A DNA stretch of 64,000 nt from Paenibacillus aceti (lineage in GTDB: Bacteria; Bacillota; Bacilli; Paenibacillales; Paenibacillaceae): contig NZ_KZ987724.1 of assembly GCF_003614185.1 (NCBI RefSeq), positions 4,214,568 through 4,278,567 of the forward strand, in the 5' to 3' direction. Within the stretch, counting starts at the first letter, position 1. Every line of letters starts with the position of its first letter. Below the pieces are notes generated by a model. The model ran no database searches, was not told the DNA's origin, and was given only the letters and a program-made list of their open reading frames with translations. This document shows positions 45,155 through 54,909 of this stretch, piece after piece. The position numbers and the translations under genes were made by a program.

Positions 45155-46534
45155 TTATTTTCCAAGACAGAATTGTGAGAAAATCTGATCGATCAGCGCA
45201 TCCGGTGCGGAGTCGCCGACTACTTCACCAAGCTGCTCCCAAGCAAGCCGCACGTCAATCTGCATTATATCGATCGGAATTCCTGCATCTGCTGCTTCAT
45301 AAGCATCCTGCAGCGATTGCTTCGCTCGCTTCAGCAGCGCGATATGTCTCACATTGCTCACATAAGTGAGATCGCCTGACTCCAGCTCCCCGCCGAAGAA
45401 TAGCTGAGATATAGCTCCCTCTAAATGATCCAACCCTTCCTCCGTCTTCGCCGACAGCTCAACAATCGCTTCCTCAGGGAAGTAACGGTTGACCTCGCTA
45501 CGATCCAATTGCTGCGGCAGATCGATCTTATTCAAGATCACGATCACCGGCCGACCGGATAACTGCTTCAGCAACAGGATTTCATCCTCATGCAGCTCCT
45601 CCGCATTATTCAACACCAGCAGAATCAAATCTGCTTCGTCGACCGCGGCCTTCGAACGTTCTACACCGATCTTCTCCACCACATCAATCGTCTCACGAAT
45701 CCCGGCCGTATCCAGTAATTTTAGCGGAATATTGTTAATCGTCACGAACTCCTCGATCACATCGCGCGTCGTCCCTGGAATATCCGTAACAATCGCCTTA
45801 TTCTCCCGGGCCAGCGCATTAAGCAGCGAAGACTTCCCTACATTCGGTCTGCCCACGATCGCCGTCGTGATCCCTTCCCGGAGAATCTTGCCCTGACTGG
45901 CCGTCTTCAGCAGCGAATCAATCCCCTGCATCACCAGCGAGCATTTCTGCTTAATGAACTCCGTCGTCATCGACTCCACATCATGCTCCGGGTAATCGAT
46001 ATTAACCTCGATATGCGCCAGCGTCTCCACCAGCGTATGCCTAAGCTCCCCGATCTTGCGCGATAGCGCACCTTCCACCTGCTTCAGAGCTACTGAGAAC
46101 GCCCGATCCGACTTCGAGCGGATCAGATCGATCACCGCCTCCGCCTGCGACAGATCGATCCGCCCGTTCAGGAACGCCCGCTTCGTGAACTCCCCCGGCT
46201 CCGCCAAGCGAATATCACGCTGCTCCAGCAGCAAATCCATCACCCGCTTCACGGAGATAATCCCCCCGTGCGTGCTGATCTCCACCACATCCTCGGTCGT
46301 AAACGACCGTGGCGCTCTGAACAGCGACACCAGCACCTCTTCCAGCTTCTCGCCCTTCTCCGGATCTATAATAAATCCATAATGGACCGTATGACTATCC
46401 GCTTCCGTCAACTTCGTCTTCGAGCGAAATACCTTCTCGACACTTGCTATCGCCTCCGGCCCGCTCACCCGAATCACAGCGATCCCGCTCTCTCCTACCG
46501 CTGTAGAAATCGCCGCAATCGTATCACTCAACAT
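45155..46534 (-). CDS. mnmE: tRNA modification GTPase MnmE
   Basis: 459 residues from ATG 46534 ([20 protein letters not shown]), with GGGGTGAG seven bases upstream. N-terminal folate-binding domain; G domain with [12 protein letters not shown] (about 226), [24 protein letters not shown]-terminal FCLGK whose Cys is conserved. Partner of MnmG. Confidence 0.97.
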   Translation of the reverse strand: MLSDTIAAISTAVGESGIAVIRVSGPEAIASVEKVFRSKTKLTEADSHTVHYGFIIDPEKGEKLEEVLVSLFRAPRSFTTEDVVEISTHGGIISVKRVMDLLLEQRDIRLAEPGEFTKRAFLNGRIDLSQAEAVIDLIRSKSDRAFSVALKQVEGALSRKIGELRHTLVETLAHIEVNIDYPEHDVESMTTEFIKQKCSLVMQGIDSLLKTASQGKILREGITTAIVGRPNVGKSSLLNALARENKAIVTDIPGTTRDVIEEFVTINNIPLKLLDTAGIRETIDVVEKIGVERSKAAVDEADLILLVLNNAEELHEDEILLLKQLSGRPVIVILNKIDLPQQLDRSEVNRYFPEEAIVELSAKTEEGLDHLEGAISQLFFGGELESGDLTYVSNVRHIALLKRAKQSLQDAYEAADAGIPIDIMQIDVRLAWEQLGEVVGDSAPDALIDQIFSQFCLGK

Positions 46535-46843
46535 CTGTTCTCTCACCCCTACCTCATCAAATATCTATCCTAAACAGCGAATACTGTTATCTTCAATTAT
46601 ATGATCCTCATCCCACCCAAACCCTCCCTTACCGTAAGGAAGGGCCCCAAGGGCTGCGCCCTCTGGACACCCGCAACTGGACTAACGTGGGAGAGGGAGA
46701 GGCGCACCAAGAAGACTATGGATCGTGGAACGCTTTTCCCCCTTAGGGTACGTCTTACTAATGGAGCACCCGGGTCACCTGCACAGGTTGAAAAAAGACG
46801 CAACACAACATCCCCTAAGGAAACGTCGCTTGCGTCTCATCCA
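46535..46843. other. Gene-free GC-rich intergenic region with jag terminator
   Basis: No supported gene. CCCTCCCTTACCGTAAGGAAGGG (palindromic, from about 46620) and AAGGG/CCCTT blocks suggest a structured intergenic repeat. At 46791-46836 GACGCAA/TTGCGTC with an inner stem is followed on the minus strand by TTTTTT: the jag terminator. Confidence 0.6.
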
Positions 46844-47557
46844 TCATTTACTGTGCTTCAGTGCTATAACGACCCGCCGGTTCGGCTCTTCGCCTTTGCT
46901 GAACGTCTTAACCTCCGGATGATCCTGAAGTTTGGAATGAATCACTTTACGCTCCTGTGGCGGCATCGGTTCAAGAGCTACTTCCTTACGAGTGCGAACG
47001 ACTCGATTGGCCAGTCTAACGGCCAGATCCTCCAGCGTCTTCTTGCGTCTCTCCCGGAAATTCTCCGCATCAAGCGTGATACGAATATAACTATCAGAAT
47101 AACGATTCGCGATAATATTCGCCAGATATTGAAGCGCGTCTAGCGTCTGCCCCCGGCGCCCGATAATCATACCCAGATCGCTGCCTGATATATTGAGTAC
47201 GGTAGCATCCTTCTTCTCTACGATCTCCACATCTACTTGAAGACCCATATTCTCGCCAACGTCTCTGATGAATGACGCCGCCTCTTGATAAGGATCATGA
47301 TCGGTATGAGAGCTGAGATCCTTCCGGGATACCAGACTGCGATCCTCCGAATGATCTCCCTTTGGCGGAACTGATGGAGCTTGAGGCAATAGAGTAAGCT
47401 CTACCTTGGCCTCCTTCACTCCGATCAATCCCAGGAATCCTTTTGATGGCTGTTCTAACACATTAACGGCGACTTGATCCTCGGTGGTGCCAAGCACAGC
47501 CAATCCCTGTCTTACAGCTTCTTCAACGGTTTTCCCTGACGTCACAATTTTATTCAT
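46844..47557 (-). CDS. jag: RNA-binding protein Jag/KhpB
   Basis: 237 residues: Jag-N domain (1-50, MNKIVTSGKTVEEAVRQGLAVLG, FLGLIGVKEAKVEL), linker, KH domain (about 90-165, IIGRRGQTLDALQYLANIIAN) and R3H domain (about 170-235, RRKKTLEDLAVRLANRVVRT). RNA-binding regulator of cell division. Overlaps yidC by four bases. Confidence 0.95.
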   Translation of the reverse strand: MNKIVTSGKTVEEAVRQGLAVLGTTEDQVAVNVLEQPSKGFLGLIGVKEAKVELTLLPQAPSVPPKGDHSEDRSLVSRKDLSSHTDHDPYQEAASFIRDVGENMGLQVDVEIVEKKDATVLNISGSDLGMIIGRRGQTLDALQYLANIIANRYSDSYIRITLDAENFRERRKKTLEDLAVRLANRVVRTRKEVALEPMPPQERKVIHSKLQDHPEVKTFSKGEEPNRRVVIALKHSK

Positions 47558-48438
47558 TTCGACTTTTTGGCCTCCTTGGCACCTCTGCCGGGATGACCGG
47601 CTTTGAGATTCGAACCGCCCCGTTTCTTTCCTGATGACGTATTGCTACTGGTTGCTGCGACAGCAGGTACAGGTTCTTTCTTTCTATAAATGAAATAATT
47701 TTGACCTATCGTATACAAGTTAGAGAAAATCCAGTACAGCGGCAGTGCAGATGGGAATTTGAAAGCCATAATGAAAATCAGCACTGGATAAACCCACATC
47801 ATGAACACCATCGGGTTAGGGCCGCTCGTATTCGTATTCATATTCGACATCATCTTCGTCTGGATGAATGTCGTAAGCGCCGCTACTAACGGCAAAATAT
47901 AAGTCTTGTCCGGTTCTCCGAGCTGCAACCACAAGAATGAATGGTCACGGATCGCCGAATTATAATAAATCGAGTTATAGAGCGCGATAAATACCGGCAT
48001 CTGAATCAGCAGTGGGAAACATCCCGCCATCGGATTAACTTTATGCTCCTGGAACAGCTTCATCGTCTCCTGCTGCTGCTTCTCAGGATTATCCTTGTAA
48101 TCCTCTTTGATCTTCGCTAGCTGCGGCTGAATCGCCTGCATCGCTTTTGAACTCTTAACCTGCTTCAATGTAAGCGGAAGAATTAACGTACGAACAATAA
48201 TCACCATAATCAACACGGCGATTCCATATGCCCCATTGAACCACTTCGCAAACGTATCCAAAGCTAAAGAGAAATAGTAGACGACATTAGAAGTCCAGAA
48301 TGAACTACTATTCTTCATATCTTCAGTAGTGGTTGCCAAATGGGCGTTTTGCGTTCCACAACCAGCCAGTAATACTACGAGACCGATTGCAAGAACTAGG
48401 AGGACCAGTTTCCTCTTGTTATTGGCAATTCGCGACAC
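47554..48438 (-). CDS. yidC: Membrane protein insertase YidC (SpoIIIJ type)
   Basis: 294-residue lipoprotein insertase: lipobox VLLAGCGTQ with Cys about 27, a core of five membrane segments including AYGIAVLIMVIIVRTLILPLTLKQ (Arg in the hydrophilic groove) and NPMAGCFPLLIQMPVFIALYNSIY, and a basic C-terminal tail. Co-transcribed with rnpA and jag. Confidence 0.96.
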   Translation of the reverse strand: MSRIANNKRKLVLLVLAIGLVVLLAGCGTQNAHLATTTEDMKNSSSFWTSNVVYYFSLALDTFAKWFNGAYGIAVLIMVIIVRTLILPLTLKQVKSSKAMQAIQPQLAKIKEDYKDNPEKQQQETMKLFQEHKVNPMAGCFPLLIQMPVFIALYNSIYYNSAIRDHSFLWLQLGEPDKTYILPLVAALTTFIQTKMMSNMNTNTSGPNPMVFMMWVYPVLIFIMAFKFPSALPLYWIFSNLYTIGQNYFIYRKKEPVPAVAATSSNTSSGKKRGGSNLKAGHPGRGAKEAKKSK

Positions 48439-48506
48439 TTCAAAACCCCTCTCTTAACCTATCCGTCATCGTAAATCATAACATATTTATAGGGACAAAG
48501 AAACAA

Positions 48507-48863
48507 TCATGCTTGGCGTCCGGAAGGCTTGAGCAATGAGGCTTTACGGAGAACGTGAAGTACGCTTTTCTCCAACTCCTTATACTCCATTCCGACTGCG
48601 CTGTTACGTACAATGAGAATGATATCGACATGATCCTGAATTTCACTTTCATGCGAGCGGACGATCTCCTTCAGCAATCTACGCATGCGATTTCGGACCA
48701 CTGCATTACCGATCTTCTTACTTGCCGATATACCTAGCCGGAAACGCTCAATATCCGGTTTTCTTGACCAATAAACAACGAGTTGACGGTTAGCAAAAGA
48801 CTTTCCATGCCGGTACACCCGGCTAAAATCCGCCCGATTCCTTAATCTTAACTTTTTTTGCAC
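48507..48863 (-). CDS. rnpA: Ribonuclease P protein component
   Basis: 118 residues from a GTG at 48863, seven bases after GAGGAG (MQKKLRLRNRADFSRVYRHG...). RNP motif NAVVRNRMRRLLKEIVR. Protein subunit of RNase P for tRNA 5' processing. Upstream in-frame TTG codons overlap the ribosome site and were rejected. Confidence 0.95.
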   Translation of the reverse strand: MQKKLRLRNRADFSRVYRHGKSFANRQLVVYWSRKPDIERFRLGISASKKIGNAVVRNRMRRLLKEIVRSHESEIQDHVDIILIVRNSAVGMEYKELEKSVLHVLRKASLLKPSGRQA

Positions 48864-49022
48864 GAGCAATCTCCTCAACTCTAGACCTGCTAACTGCTAT
48901 TGTAATTATAAACCATCCATTTATGCAGTAAACCTGATTTTTTGCAAAATCGAGTTCCTTCATATTATAGTCAACCAAATTGTCACATAAAAAGGGTATT
49001 TTAATTCTTAACCATTTGGCGT

Positions 49023-49050
49023 ACAAAAAAAGACCACCGCAGTGGTCTTC
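49023..49050 (-). terminator. rpmH terminator (probably partial)
   Basis: GAAGACCACTGCGGTGGTCT hairpin then TTTTTTT on the minus strand, 10 bp after rpmH. It separates rpmH from rnpA. Confidence 0.85.
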
Positions 49051-49060
49051 ACGCACTATT

Positions 49061-49195
49061 TTACGCACTCAATACTTTTCTTCCTTTTTGGCGACGAGCA
49101 GCAAGAACCTTACGGCCATTCTTTGTGCTCATTCTTTTACGGAAACCGTGAACCTTTTTACGTTTGCTCACATTTGGTTTGAAAGTCGGTCTCAT
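49061..49195 (-). CDS. rpmH: 50S ribosomal protein L34
   Basis: 44 residues, [20 protein letters not shown] ... ending GRKVLSA; complete L34. GGGAGG lies eleven bases before ATG 49195. Marks the left edge of oriC. Confidence 0.97.
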   Translation of the reverse strand: MRPTFKPNVSKRKKVHGFRKRMSTKNGRKVLAARRQKGRKVLSA

Positions 49196-49247
49196 CTATT
49201 GCACCTCCCTTTACAGGAATCACTCACTGTTATATTCACCATTTTCA

Positions 49248-49427
49248 TAATCCACAGAAAATGCCTTTTTACATTTAAACACAAGCACCATAAAAAGTCA
49301 ACTGAGCCCGGCATATCTGCACCCAGCCAAATTTATACACAGCCCAGGCTTCTCCCCCTTTTATATCGGTTTTCCACAGGCTGAACTATAATATCTCCCG
49401 GAATAAAGGTTATACACATGTGGAAAA
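49248..49427. other. oriC DnaA-box cluster 1 (rpmH side)
   Basis: DnaA-box-like 9-mers one base from TTATCCACA: TAATCCACA (49248), TTATACACA (49333), TTTTCCACA (49370), TTATACACA (49410) and the reverse TGTGGAAAA (49419). No gene in 49196-49452. Confidence 0.7.
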
Positions 49428-49452
49428 GTATTTTTATCTGCTTTTTTAATTA

Positions 49453-49508
49453 TTTACAGTCCCTGGGGTTCGGAGTATGATCTGTAGTGTATAGTTGTAT
49501 ACAAGTAT
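49453..49508 (+). promoter_or_regulatory. gnt operon promoter and GntR operator
   Basis: TTTACA (49453-49458), 17-bp spacer, TATGAT (49476-49481); then ATAGTTGTATACAAGTAT (49491-49508), one base from the B. subtilis GntR operator ATACTTGTATACAAGTAT. The position just after the start site fits repression relieved by gluconate. Confidence 0.85.
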
Positions 49509-49526
49509 ACTGAGAGGATGTATTTT

Positions 49527-50426
49527 ATGAAACTAGGAATGATAGGTCTAGGAAAAATGGGCCATAATCTGGTCATGAACTTGCTGCGCCACAATCACGA
49601 AGTTGCAGCCTATGATATGAATTCTGACGCAGTAAGTAAAGTGGCCGAGCACGGTGCTATCCCTGCATCCAGTCTGGAGCAGCTGGTCGCAGCCCTGGAA
49701 ACGCCGCGAATTATTTGGATTATGGTTCCGGCCGGTGCCGCCCTTCATTCGGTCATTACAAGCCTAACCCCTCTTCTGAGTGAAGGCGACATCGTCATTG
49801 ACGGAGGCAACTCTCATTATAAGAATTCCGTTCAACTGGCCGATGAGCTGGCGAAATCCGGCATCCATTTCTTCGATATTGGAACCTCCGGCGGCATTGA
49901 GGGCGCTGAACAAGGCGGCTGTTTCATGATCGGCGGAGACGAGGCGGTATTCCGCAGCATCGAACCGATATTCAAGGATATTGCCGTAGAGAACGGCTAT
50001 ATGTATACAGGCAAGCCTGGCAGCGGTCATTTCCTGAAGATGGTTCACAACGGAATTGAATATGGTATGATGCAAGCAATAGCCGAAGGTTTCGAAGTTC
50101 TGGACAAGAGTCAATATGAATACAGTTATGAAGATGTAGCCCGAGTATGGTCGAACGGATCAGTTATCCGCAGTTGGCTGATGGAGCTTATGCAGGATGC
50201 CTTCGCCAAGGATCCGAAGCTGGAGAGCATCCGCGGAGTGATGCAATCCTCGGGAGAAGGGAGATGGACTGTGGAGACAGCGCTGGAGCTGCAAGCAAGC
50301 GCACCGGTCATCGCTATGTCCCTGTTCATGCGCTATCGTTCCCTTGAGGATGACACCTTCCATGGCAAAGTCGTTGCCGCACTGCGCAATGGATTTGGTG
50401 GCCATGCTGTCGAATCAAGCAAATAA
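49527..50426 (+). CDS. gntZ: 6-phosphogluconate dehydrogenase, decarboxylating (short GntZ/YqeC type)
   Basis: 299 residues. N-terminal Rossmann motif MIGLGKMGHNL, IDGGNSHYKNSV, GTSGGIEGAEQGGCFMIGG and KMVHNGIEYGMMQAIAEGFEVL, the 6PGDH catalytic signature. The short form is usually NAD-dependent. Start at the second ATG (49527), nine bases after GAGAGG. First gene of a gntZ-gntR-gntK operon; B. subtilis has gntRKPZ. No gluconate permease gene follows. Confidence 0.92.
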   Translation: MKLGMIGLGKMGHNLVMNLLRHNHEVAAYDMNSDAVSKVAEHGAIPASSLEQLVAALETPRIIWIMVPAGAALHSVITSLTPLLSEGDIVIDGGNSHYKNSVQLADELAKSGIHFFDIGTSGGIEGAEQGGCFMIGGDEAVFRSIEPIFKDIAVENGYMYTGKPGSGHFLKMVHNGIEYGMMQAIAEGFEVLDKSQYEYSYEDVARVWSNGSVIRSWLMELMQDAFAKDPKLESIRGVMQSSGEGRWTVETALELQASAPVIAMSLFMRYRSLEDDTFHGKVVAALRNGFGGHAVESSK

Positions 50427-50438
50427 GGAGTTAGAATC

Positions 50439-51119
50439 ATGAAGTTTCCCTCAAGTTGGTTAAAGGGCAGTTCACTCGGCGAATCGATCGCCAGTGAGCT
50501 GCGCCTGCAAATTATTAGCGGATTTATTAAACCGGATACGGTTCTATCAGAGAATCGCATCGCTGCAGATTTTGGAGCCAGTCGCTCTCCTGTGCGCGAA
50601 GCCTTGAAAACGCTGTCTAATGAAGGGCTTATTACTTTGCAGAGAATGGGCGCGGTGGTGAATGGACTTCAAGTACAGGATATCGAAGAGCTGTATGATG
50701 TTCGCTACCTCATCGAGAGCTTCGCTTGGAAGCGCCTCGCTAGCGAAGATTCAGCCCCATTGATCCTGCAATTGCGGCAGATTATCGACAAAATGGAGCT
50801 GGCGGGCAAGCACCGTGATGTGGTCGAGTTCGCTTACCAGGATCTCTCTTTTCATGAAATGATCATTACCGCTGCGCATCATACCCGGATTTGGCATCTG
50901 TGGCTGAGTATCCGTCAAATTGTGATGACCGTCATGCTGATTACGACCGAGCAGGTCTTATCCCAGGATGATTACAAGGTCAATTATGTGGTCAATAAGC
51001 ATCGCAAGCTGTTAGCAGGCCTCGAATCCAAAGATCCATACATCATCGCCAGTAATGTCGAGGAATACTTCGAGGATTCCATCCAGACCTTACATACAAG
51101 CATCCCGGATTCCCATTAG
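50439..51119 (+). CDS. gntR: GntR family gluconate-operon repressor
   Basis: 226 residues. Winged helix (about 15-80: LRLQIISGFIKPDTVLSENRIAADFGASRSPVREALKTLSNEGLI) closely resembling B. subtilis GntR, and a C-terminal FCD effector domain with conserved His residues (FHEMII, NKHRKLL). Expected to bind the operator at 49491-49508 and release on gluconate. Follows gntZ after 12 bp. Confidence 0.9.
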   Translation: MKFPSSWLKGSSLGESIASELRLQIISGFIKPDTVLSENRIAADFGASRSPVREALKTLSNEGLITLQRMGAVVNGLQVQDIEELYDVRYLIESFAWKRLASEDSAPLILQLRQIIDKMELAGKHRDVVEFAYQDLSFHEMIITAAHHTRIWHLWLSIRQIVMTVMLITTEQVLSQDDYKVNYVVNKHRKLLAGLESKDPYIIASNVEEYFEDSIQTLHTSIPDSH

Positions 51120-51201
51120 AGCAATCGTATTGACTTACTAACGTAACGCCTGGATTTATGGAGCAACCTCTTATACCTCTTTTATAGAAAGAAGGGTAGT
51201 T

Positions 51202-52746
51202 ATGAATACGTCATATATGATCGGTGTTGATATCGGAACAACTAGCACGAAGGCGGTACTCTATGAGGAAAACGGTACAGTGATGGCAAGCTCAAACATA
51301 GGGTACCCACTCTACACCCCCTCTGCCGATATTGCTGAACAGGACCCGGAGGAGATCTTCGCAGCCGTCCTGCAGGCCGTGAAGCAAGTGAACGAGCAGG
51401 GTAAAATGAAGCCAGGTCAGATCATGTTCGTATCCTTCAGTACGGCAATGCATAGTGTAATTCCGGTAGACCGAGCTGGAACACCATTGATGCGCTGCCT
51501 GACATGGGCCGATAACCGCAGTGTTGGATGGTCAGACAGACTGAAGAAGGAAATGGGCGGGCATGAAATCTATCTGCGCACAGGGACCCCGATCCATCCG
51601 ATGTCGCCGCTCACGAAGATCCTGTGGCTGCGCCACGAAAAACCTGATATTTTCAATAAAACTAGCAAATTTATATCTATTAAGGAATACGTCTTCTTCA
51701 AGCTGTTTGGAAAATATATCGTCGATTATTCCATCGCTTCCGCTACGGGTCTAATGAACCTGAAGCAGCTGAATTGGGATGCAGAAGCTCTGCATATCGC
51801 CGGAATTACAGCTGAGCAGTTATCACCCCTCGTATCGCCGACGCATGTTCTGCATGGGATTGCCCCTGAATTTGCCGAGAAAATGGGGCTGCCCTCCTCT
51901 ACCCCGTTCGTCATCGGCGCCAGCGATGGAGTCCTCTCCAATCTGGGTGTCGGGGCGATTGATCCCGGGGTTGTCGCTGTAACCATCGGCACTAGCGGAG
52001 CGATCCGCACGGTCATAGATGAACCGAGAACCGACCCGAAGGGCCGGATATTCTGTTACGCTCTCACAGAGCACCATTGGGTGATCGGCGGAGCTGTGAA
52101 TAATGGCGGTGGCATCTTCCGCTGGGTCCGTGACGAGATAGCTGCCTCTGAGGTAGAAACCGCTAAACGGCTCGGAATCAGCTCTTATGATGTGCTGACC
52201 AGGATCGCCGAGCGGGTTCCGCCTGGCTCTGACGGCCTTCTCTTCCACCCTTATCTCTCGGGAGAGCGGGCTCCGCTGTGGAATCCGAATGCCCGCGGTT
52301 CCTTCTTCGGCCTCACCCTGCATCATCAGAAGGAGCATATGATTCGCGCAGTTCTGGAGGGCGTGATCTTCAACCTCTATACCGTGCTGCTAGCGATGGA
52401 GGAACAGATTGGCCAGCCTCTGAAGATTCAGGCAACGGGCGGCTTTGCCCGTTCTCCGCTATGGCGACAAATGATGGCCGATATCTTCGATCAGACCGTC
52501 ATCATCCCGGAGAGCTTCGAGAGCTCCTGTCTGGGAGCTGCCGTGCTAGGCCTCTATGCTTTGGGCAAAATTGACTCCTTCAGCCAGGTTGCTGACATGA
52601 TCGGTCAAACCCATGAGCATAAACCCCTTCGCGAGCATGCCGCCATCTACAAGGAACTGCTTCCGATCTACATCCGGATCTCCCGCAAGCTGGAGGAGGA
52701 TTATCAAGCCATTGCCGAATTTCAGCGTAATTTCCACGCTAACTGA
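51202..52746 (+). CDS. gntK: Gluconokinase (FGGY family)
   Basis: 514 residues. Phosphorylates gluconate to 6-phosphogluconate, the substrate of the neighbouring dehydrogenase. ATP-site DIGTTSTKAVLY (about 10-21), catalytic Asp region MRCLTWADNRS, GASDGVLSNLGVGAI, GERAPLWNPNARG, and the C-terminal QATGGFARSPLWRQMMADI. Complete kinase; AAGAAGGG before ATG 51202. Confidence 0.93.
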   Translation: MNTSYMIGVDIGTTSTKAVLYEENGTVMASSNIGYPLYTPSADIAEQDPEEIFAAVLQAVKQVNEQGKMKPGQIMFVSFSTAMHSVIPVDRAGTPLMRCLTWADNRSVGWSDRLKKEMGGHEIYLRTGTPIHPMSPLTKILWLRHEKPDIFNKTSKFISIKEYVFFKLFGKYIVDYSIASATGLMNLKQLNWDAEALHIAGITAEQLSPLVSPTHVLHGIAPEFAEKMGLPSSTPFVIGASDGVLSNLGVGAIDPGVVAVTIGTSGAIRTVIDEPRTDPKGRIFCYALTEHHWVIGGAVNNGGGIFRWVRDEIAASEVETAKRLGISSYDVLTRIAERVPPGSDGLLFHPYLSGERAPLWNPNARGSFFGLTLHHQKEHMIRAVLEGVIFNLYTVLLAMEEQIGQPLKIQATGGFARSPLWRQMMADIFDQTVIIPESFESSCLGAAVLGLYALGKIDSFSQVADMIGQTHEHKPLREHAAIYKELLPIYIRISRKLEEDYQAIAEFQRNFHAN

Positions 52747-52770
52747 ACTGATTCTTAATTATATAAGATG

Positions 52771-52802
52771 GGCCCTGACGAATCGTCAGGGCCTGTTTTT
52801 GT
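52771..52802 (+). terminator. gnt operon terminator
   Basis: GGCCCTGACG / CGTCAGGGCC perfect hairpin, then TGTTTTTG. Confidence 0.92.
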
Positions 52803-52873
52803 ATATCTATACAACATATACACGAAATTTGGGGCAAATAAGGGCAACTTCCCATTAGTCATCGATCAACGTA

Positions 52874-53291
52874 TTATACACACCTCTCAACTAACATTTT
52901 TCGATCCCTCGGTATAAGCTGTGCATATTTTTTTTCGTAAATTAACACCTTCTGTCGATTTTTAAACAGATTATAAACAATATATAGTGTTGTTGACGGA
53001 ATTTATACACAAGTTATTGAATTTGTGGATAAATCCGCGCATTCCATTGAAATATAAGGCTTCTTTTGCTATGATTATATTGCTTTCACTGTGAATATCT
53101 AAAAAACACTATAAAATTATCAACAGGCTGTGGATAATATTGTGAACAATTCAAAGTTATCCACTTTTATAATGATTACATTTTACTTAGCTATGGGGAT
53201 AAATCTCCCCTTTATTTATGTTTTTTCGACTTTTTTTGCATGGCTCATGCCACAATTGGATGATTTAAAAGGAGTGACAGTCTGTGGATAG
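52874..53291. other. oriC DnaA-box cluster 2 (upstream of dnaA)
   Basis: Boxes: TTATACACA (52874, 53003), reverse perfect TGTGGATAA (53024 and 53129), TTATCAACA (53117), TTATCCACT (53157) and TGTGGATAG (53283), which includes the dnaA GTG start codon. Very AT-rich; also holds the dnaA promoter. No gene in 52803-53283. Confidence 0.85.
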
Positions 53292-54630
53292 CCATACCTC
53301 TGAAATATGGCAGAACATTTTATCCATCATCAATACCAAGCTCAGCAAGCCCAGCTTCGACACTTGGTTCAAAGCAACCAAGGTCGTATCCATCGATGAT
53401 CATTCCATCGTAATCTCAGCTCCCACCACCTTTGCCGTGGAGTGGCTTGAGAGTCGGTATACGAAATTAGTTGCTACCACGGTCTATGAATATCTTGGTA
53501 AGCAGGTGGAAGTAACCTTCGTTATTGAGGAATCAGCCCCACCCGAGCAACCCCCAACCAATAAGGAACCGCAGGCCCCCGTCCAAACCGAGGAGAGCAT
53601 ATCTCATATGCTTAATCCCAAGTACACCTTCGATACTTTCGTTATTGGGTCCGGGAACCGATTTGCACACGCCGCTTCCCTTGCCGTTGCTGAAGCACCG
53701 GCGAGAGCTTACAATCCACTGTTCTTATATGGTGGTGTGGGCCTTGGCAAGACGCATCTAATGCACGCCATCGGGCACTATATTCTGGAGCATAGCCCCA
53801 GCAGCAAGGTCGTATACATTTCCTCTGAGAAATTTACGAATGAATTCATTAACGCGATCCGGGATAACCGGGCGGAGAACTTCCGCAACAAGTATCGAAA
53901 TATCGATATATTGCTGATTGATGATATTCAATTTATCGCCGGGAAAGAGTCTACACAGGAGGAGTTCTTCCACACCTTCAATGCACTTCATGAAGAGCGG
54001 AAGCAGATTATCATCTCCAGTGACCGACCGCCTAAGGAGATTCCGACCTTAGAGGAGAGGCTGAGATCCCGGTTTGAATGGGGACTTATTACCGATATTC
54101 AGCCTCCAGATCTGGAGACGCGGATCGCTATTTTGCGTAAGAAGGCCAAGGCCGAGAATCTCGATATTCCGAATGAAGCGATGGTATATATCGCCAATCA
54201 GATCGATACGAATATCCGGGAGCTGGAAGGAGCGCTAATCCGCGTCGTAGCTTACTCTTCCTTGATTAATCAGGATATTACGACTCATCTGGCTGCGGAA
54301 GCCTTAAAGGACATTATTCCTTCCAGTCGTCCGAAGATGATTACGATTCAGGATATTCAGCAGAAAGTCGGGGAATATTTCAACCTCAAGATGGAAGACT
54401 TCAAGGCACGCAAGCGGACGAAGGCCATCGCCTTCCCGCGCCAGATTGCGATGTACCTATCCAGGGAATTGACCGATTTCTCACTGCCGAAGATTGGCGA
54501 AGCCTTCGGAGGCCGCGATCATACAACCGTCATTCATGCTCATGAGAAGATATCGAAGCAGATTAAGAATGATCAGGAGCTCAACAAAGTTATCAACAAC
54601 ATCACAGAAAAAATAAAAAATTCATCCTGA
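53284..54630 (+). CDS. dnaA: Chromosomal replication initiator DnaA
   Basis: 448 residues from a GTG at 53284 behind AAAAGGAGTGAC. Domain I (1-85), linker (about 85-110), AAA+ domain with [10 protein letters not shown] (about 150), [11 protein letters not shown], and domain IV with [14 protein letters not shown] (about 413-426) that contacts DnaA boxes. The start codon overlaps a DnaA-box-like 9-mer, allowing autoregulation. Confidence 0.98.
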   Translation: MDSHTSEIWQNILSIINTKLSKPSFDTWFKATKVVSIDDHSIVISAPTTFAVEWLESRYTKLVATTVYEYLGKQVEVTFVIEESAPPEQPPTNKEPQAPVQTEESISHMLNPKYTFDTFVIGSGNRFAHAASLAVAEAPARAYNPLFLYGGVGLGKTHLMHAIGHYILEHSPSSKVVYISSEKFTNEFINAIRDNRAENFRNKYRNIDILLIDDIQFIAGKESTQEEFFHTFNALHEERKQIIISSDRPPKEIPTLEERLRSRFEWGLITDIQPPDLETRIAILRKKAKAENLDIPNEAMVYIANQIDTNIRELEGALIRVVAYSSLINQDITTHLAAEALKDIIPSSRPKMITIQDIQQKVGEYFNLKMEDFKARKRTKAIAFPRQIAMYLSRELTDFSLPKIGEAFGGRDHTTVIHAHEKISKQIKNDQELNKVINNITEKIKNSS

Positions 54631-54663
54631 ATAAGCTATAAGCCTATGCACATGATATGCACA

Positions 54664-54750
54664 TGTGGATAGGCTTCATTTCATATGATTTGACTTGTTA
54701 TCCACATATTCAGGGTACCTACTACTACTATTACTATAAATTAATATATT
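54664..54750. other. oriC unwinding region: DnaA boxes and DnaA-trio tract
   Basis: TGTGGATAG (54664) within a hairpin after dnaA, perfect DnaA box TTATCCACA (54698-54706), then 12 bp later CTACTACTACTATTACTA (54719-54736) and an AT-only run. The complementary strand reads repeated TAG/TAA triplets, the DnaA-trio signal of B. subtilis-type unwinding. The rest of 54631-54909 holds a GCGGCA/TGCCGC hairpin and the dnaN promoter. Confidence 0.8.
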
Positions 54751-54909
54751 TCATCTTAATAATAGCGGCACTTGCCGCAACTCAAATCGGCAGGTCTGCC
54801 CCTTCCCACGGAACAAGCTAATTGTTTTACTTTTATGCTTATATGAGATGATATAGAACCGTTAAATCTTTAAAATGAGAACAAGATACTTTCCTTAGGA
54901 GTTGAATTT

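Noticed and set aside
46597-46806. 69-codon minus-strand ORF in the mnmE-jag gap
   Set aside because: It lies over palindromic, GC-rich intergenic sequence, has no ribosome site and no family resemblance.
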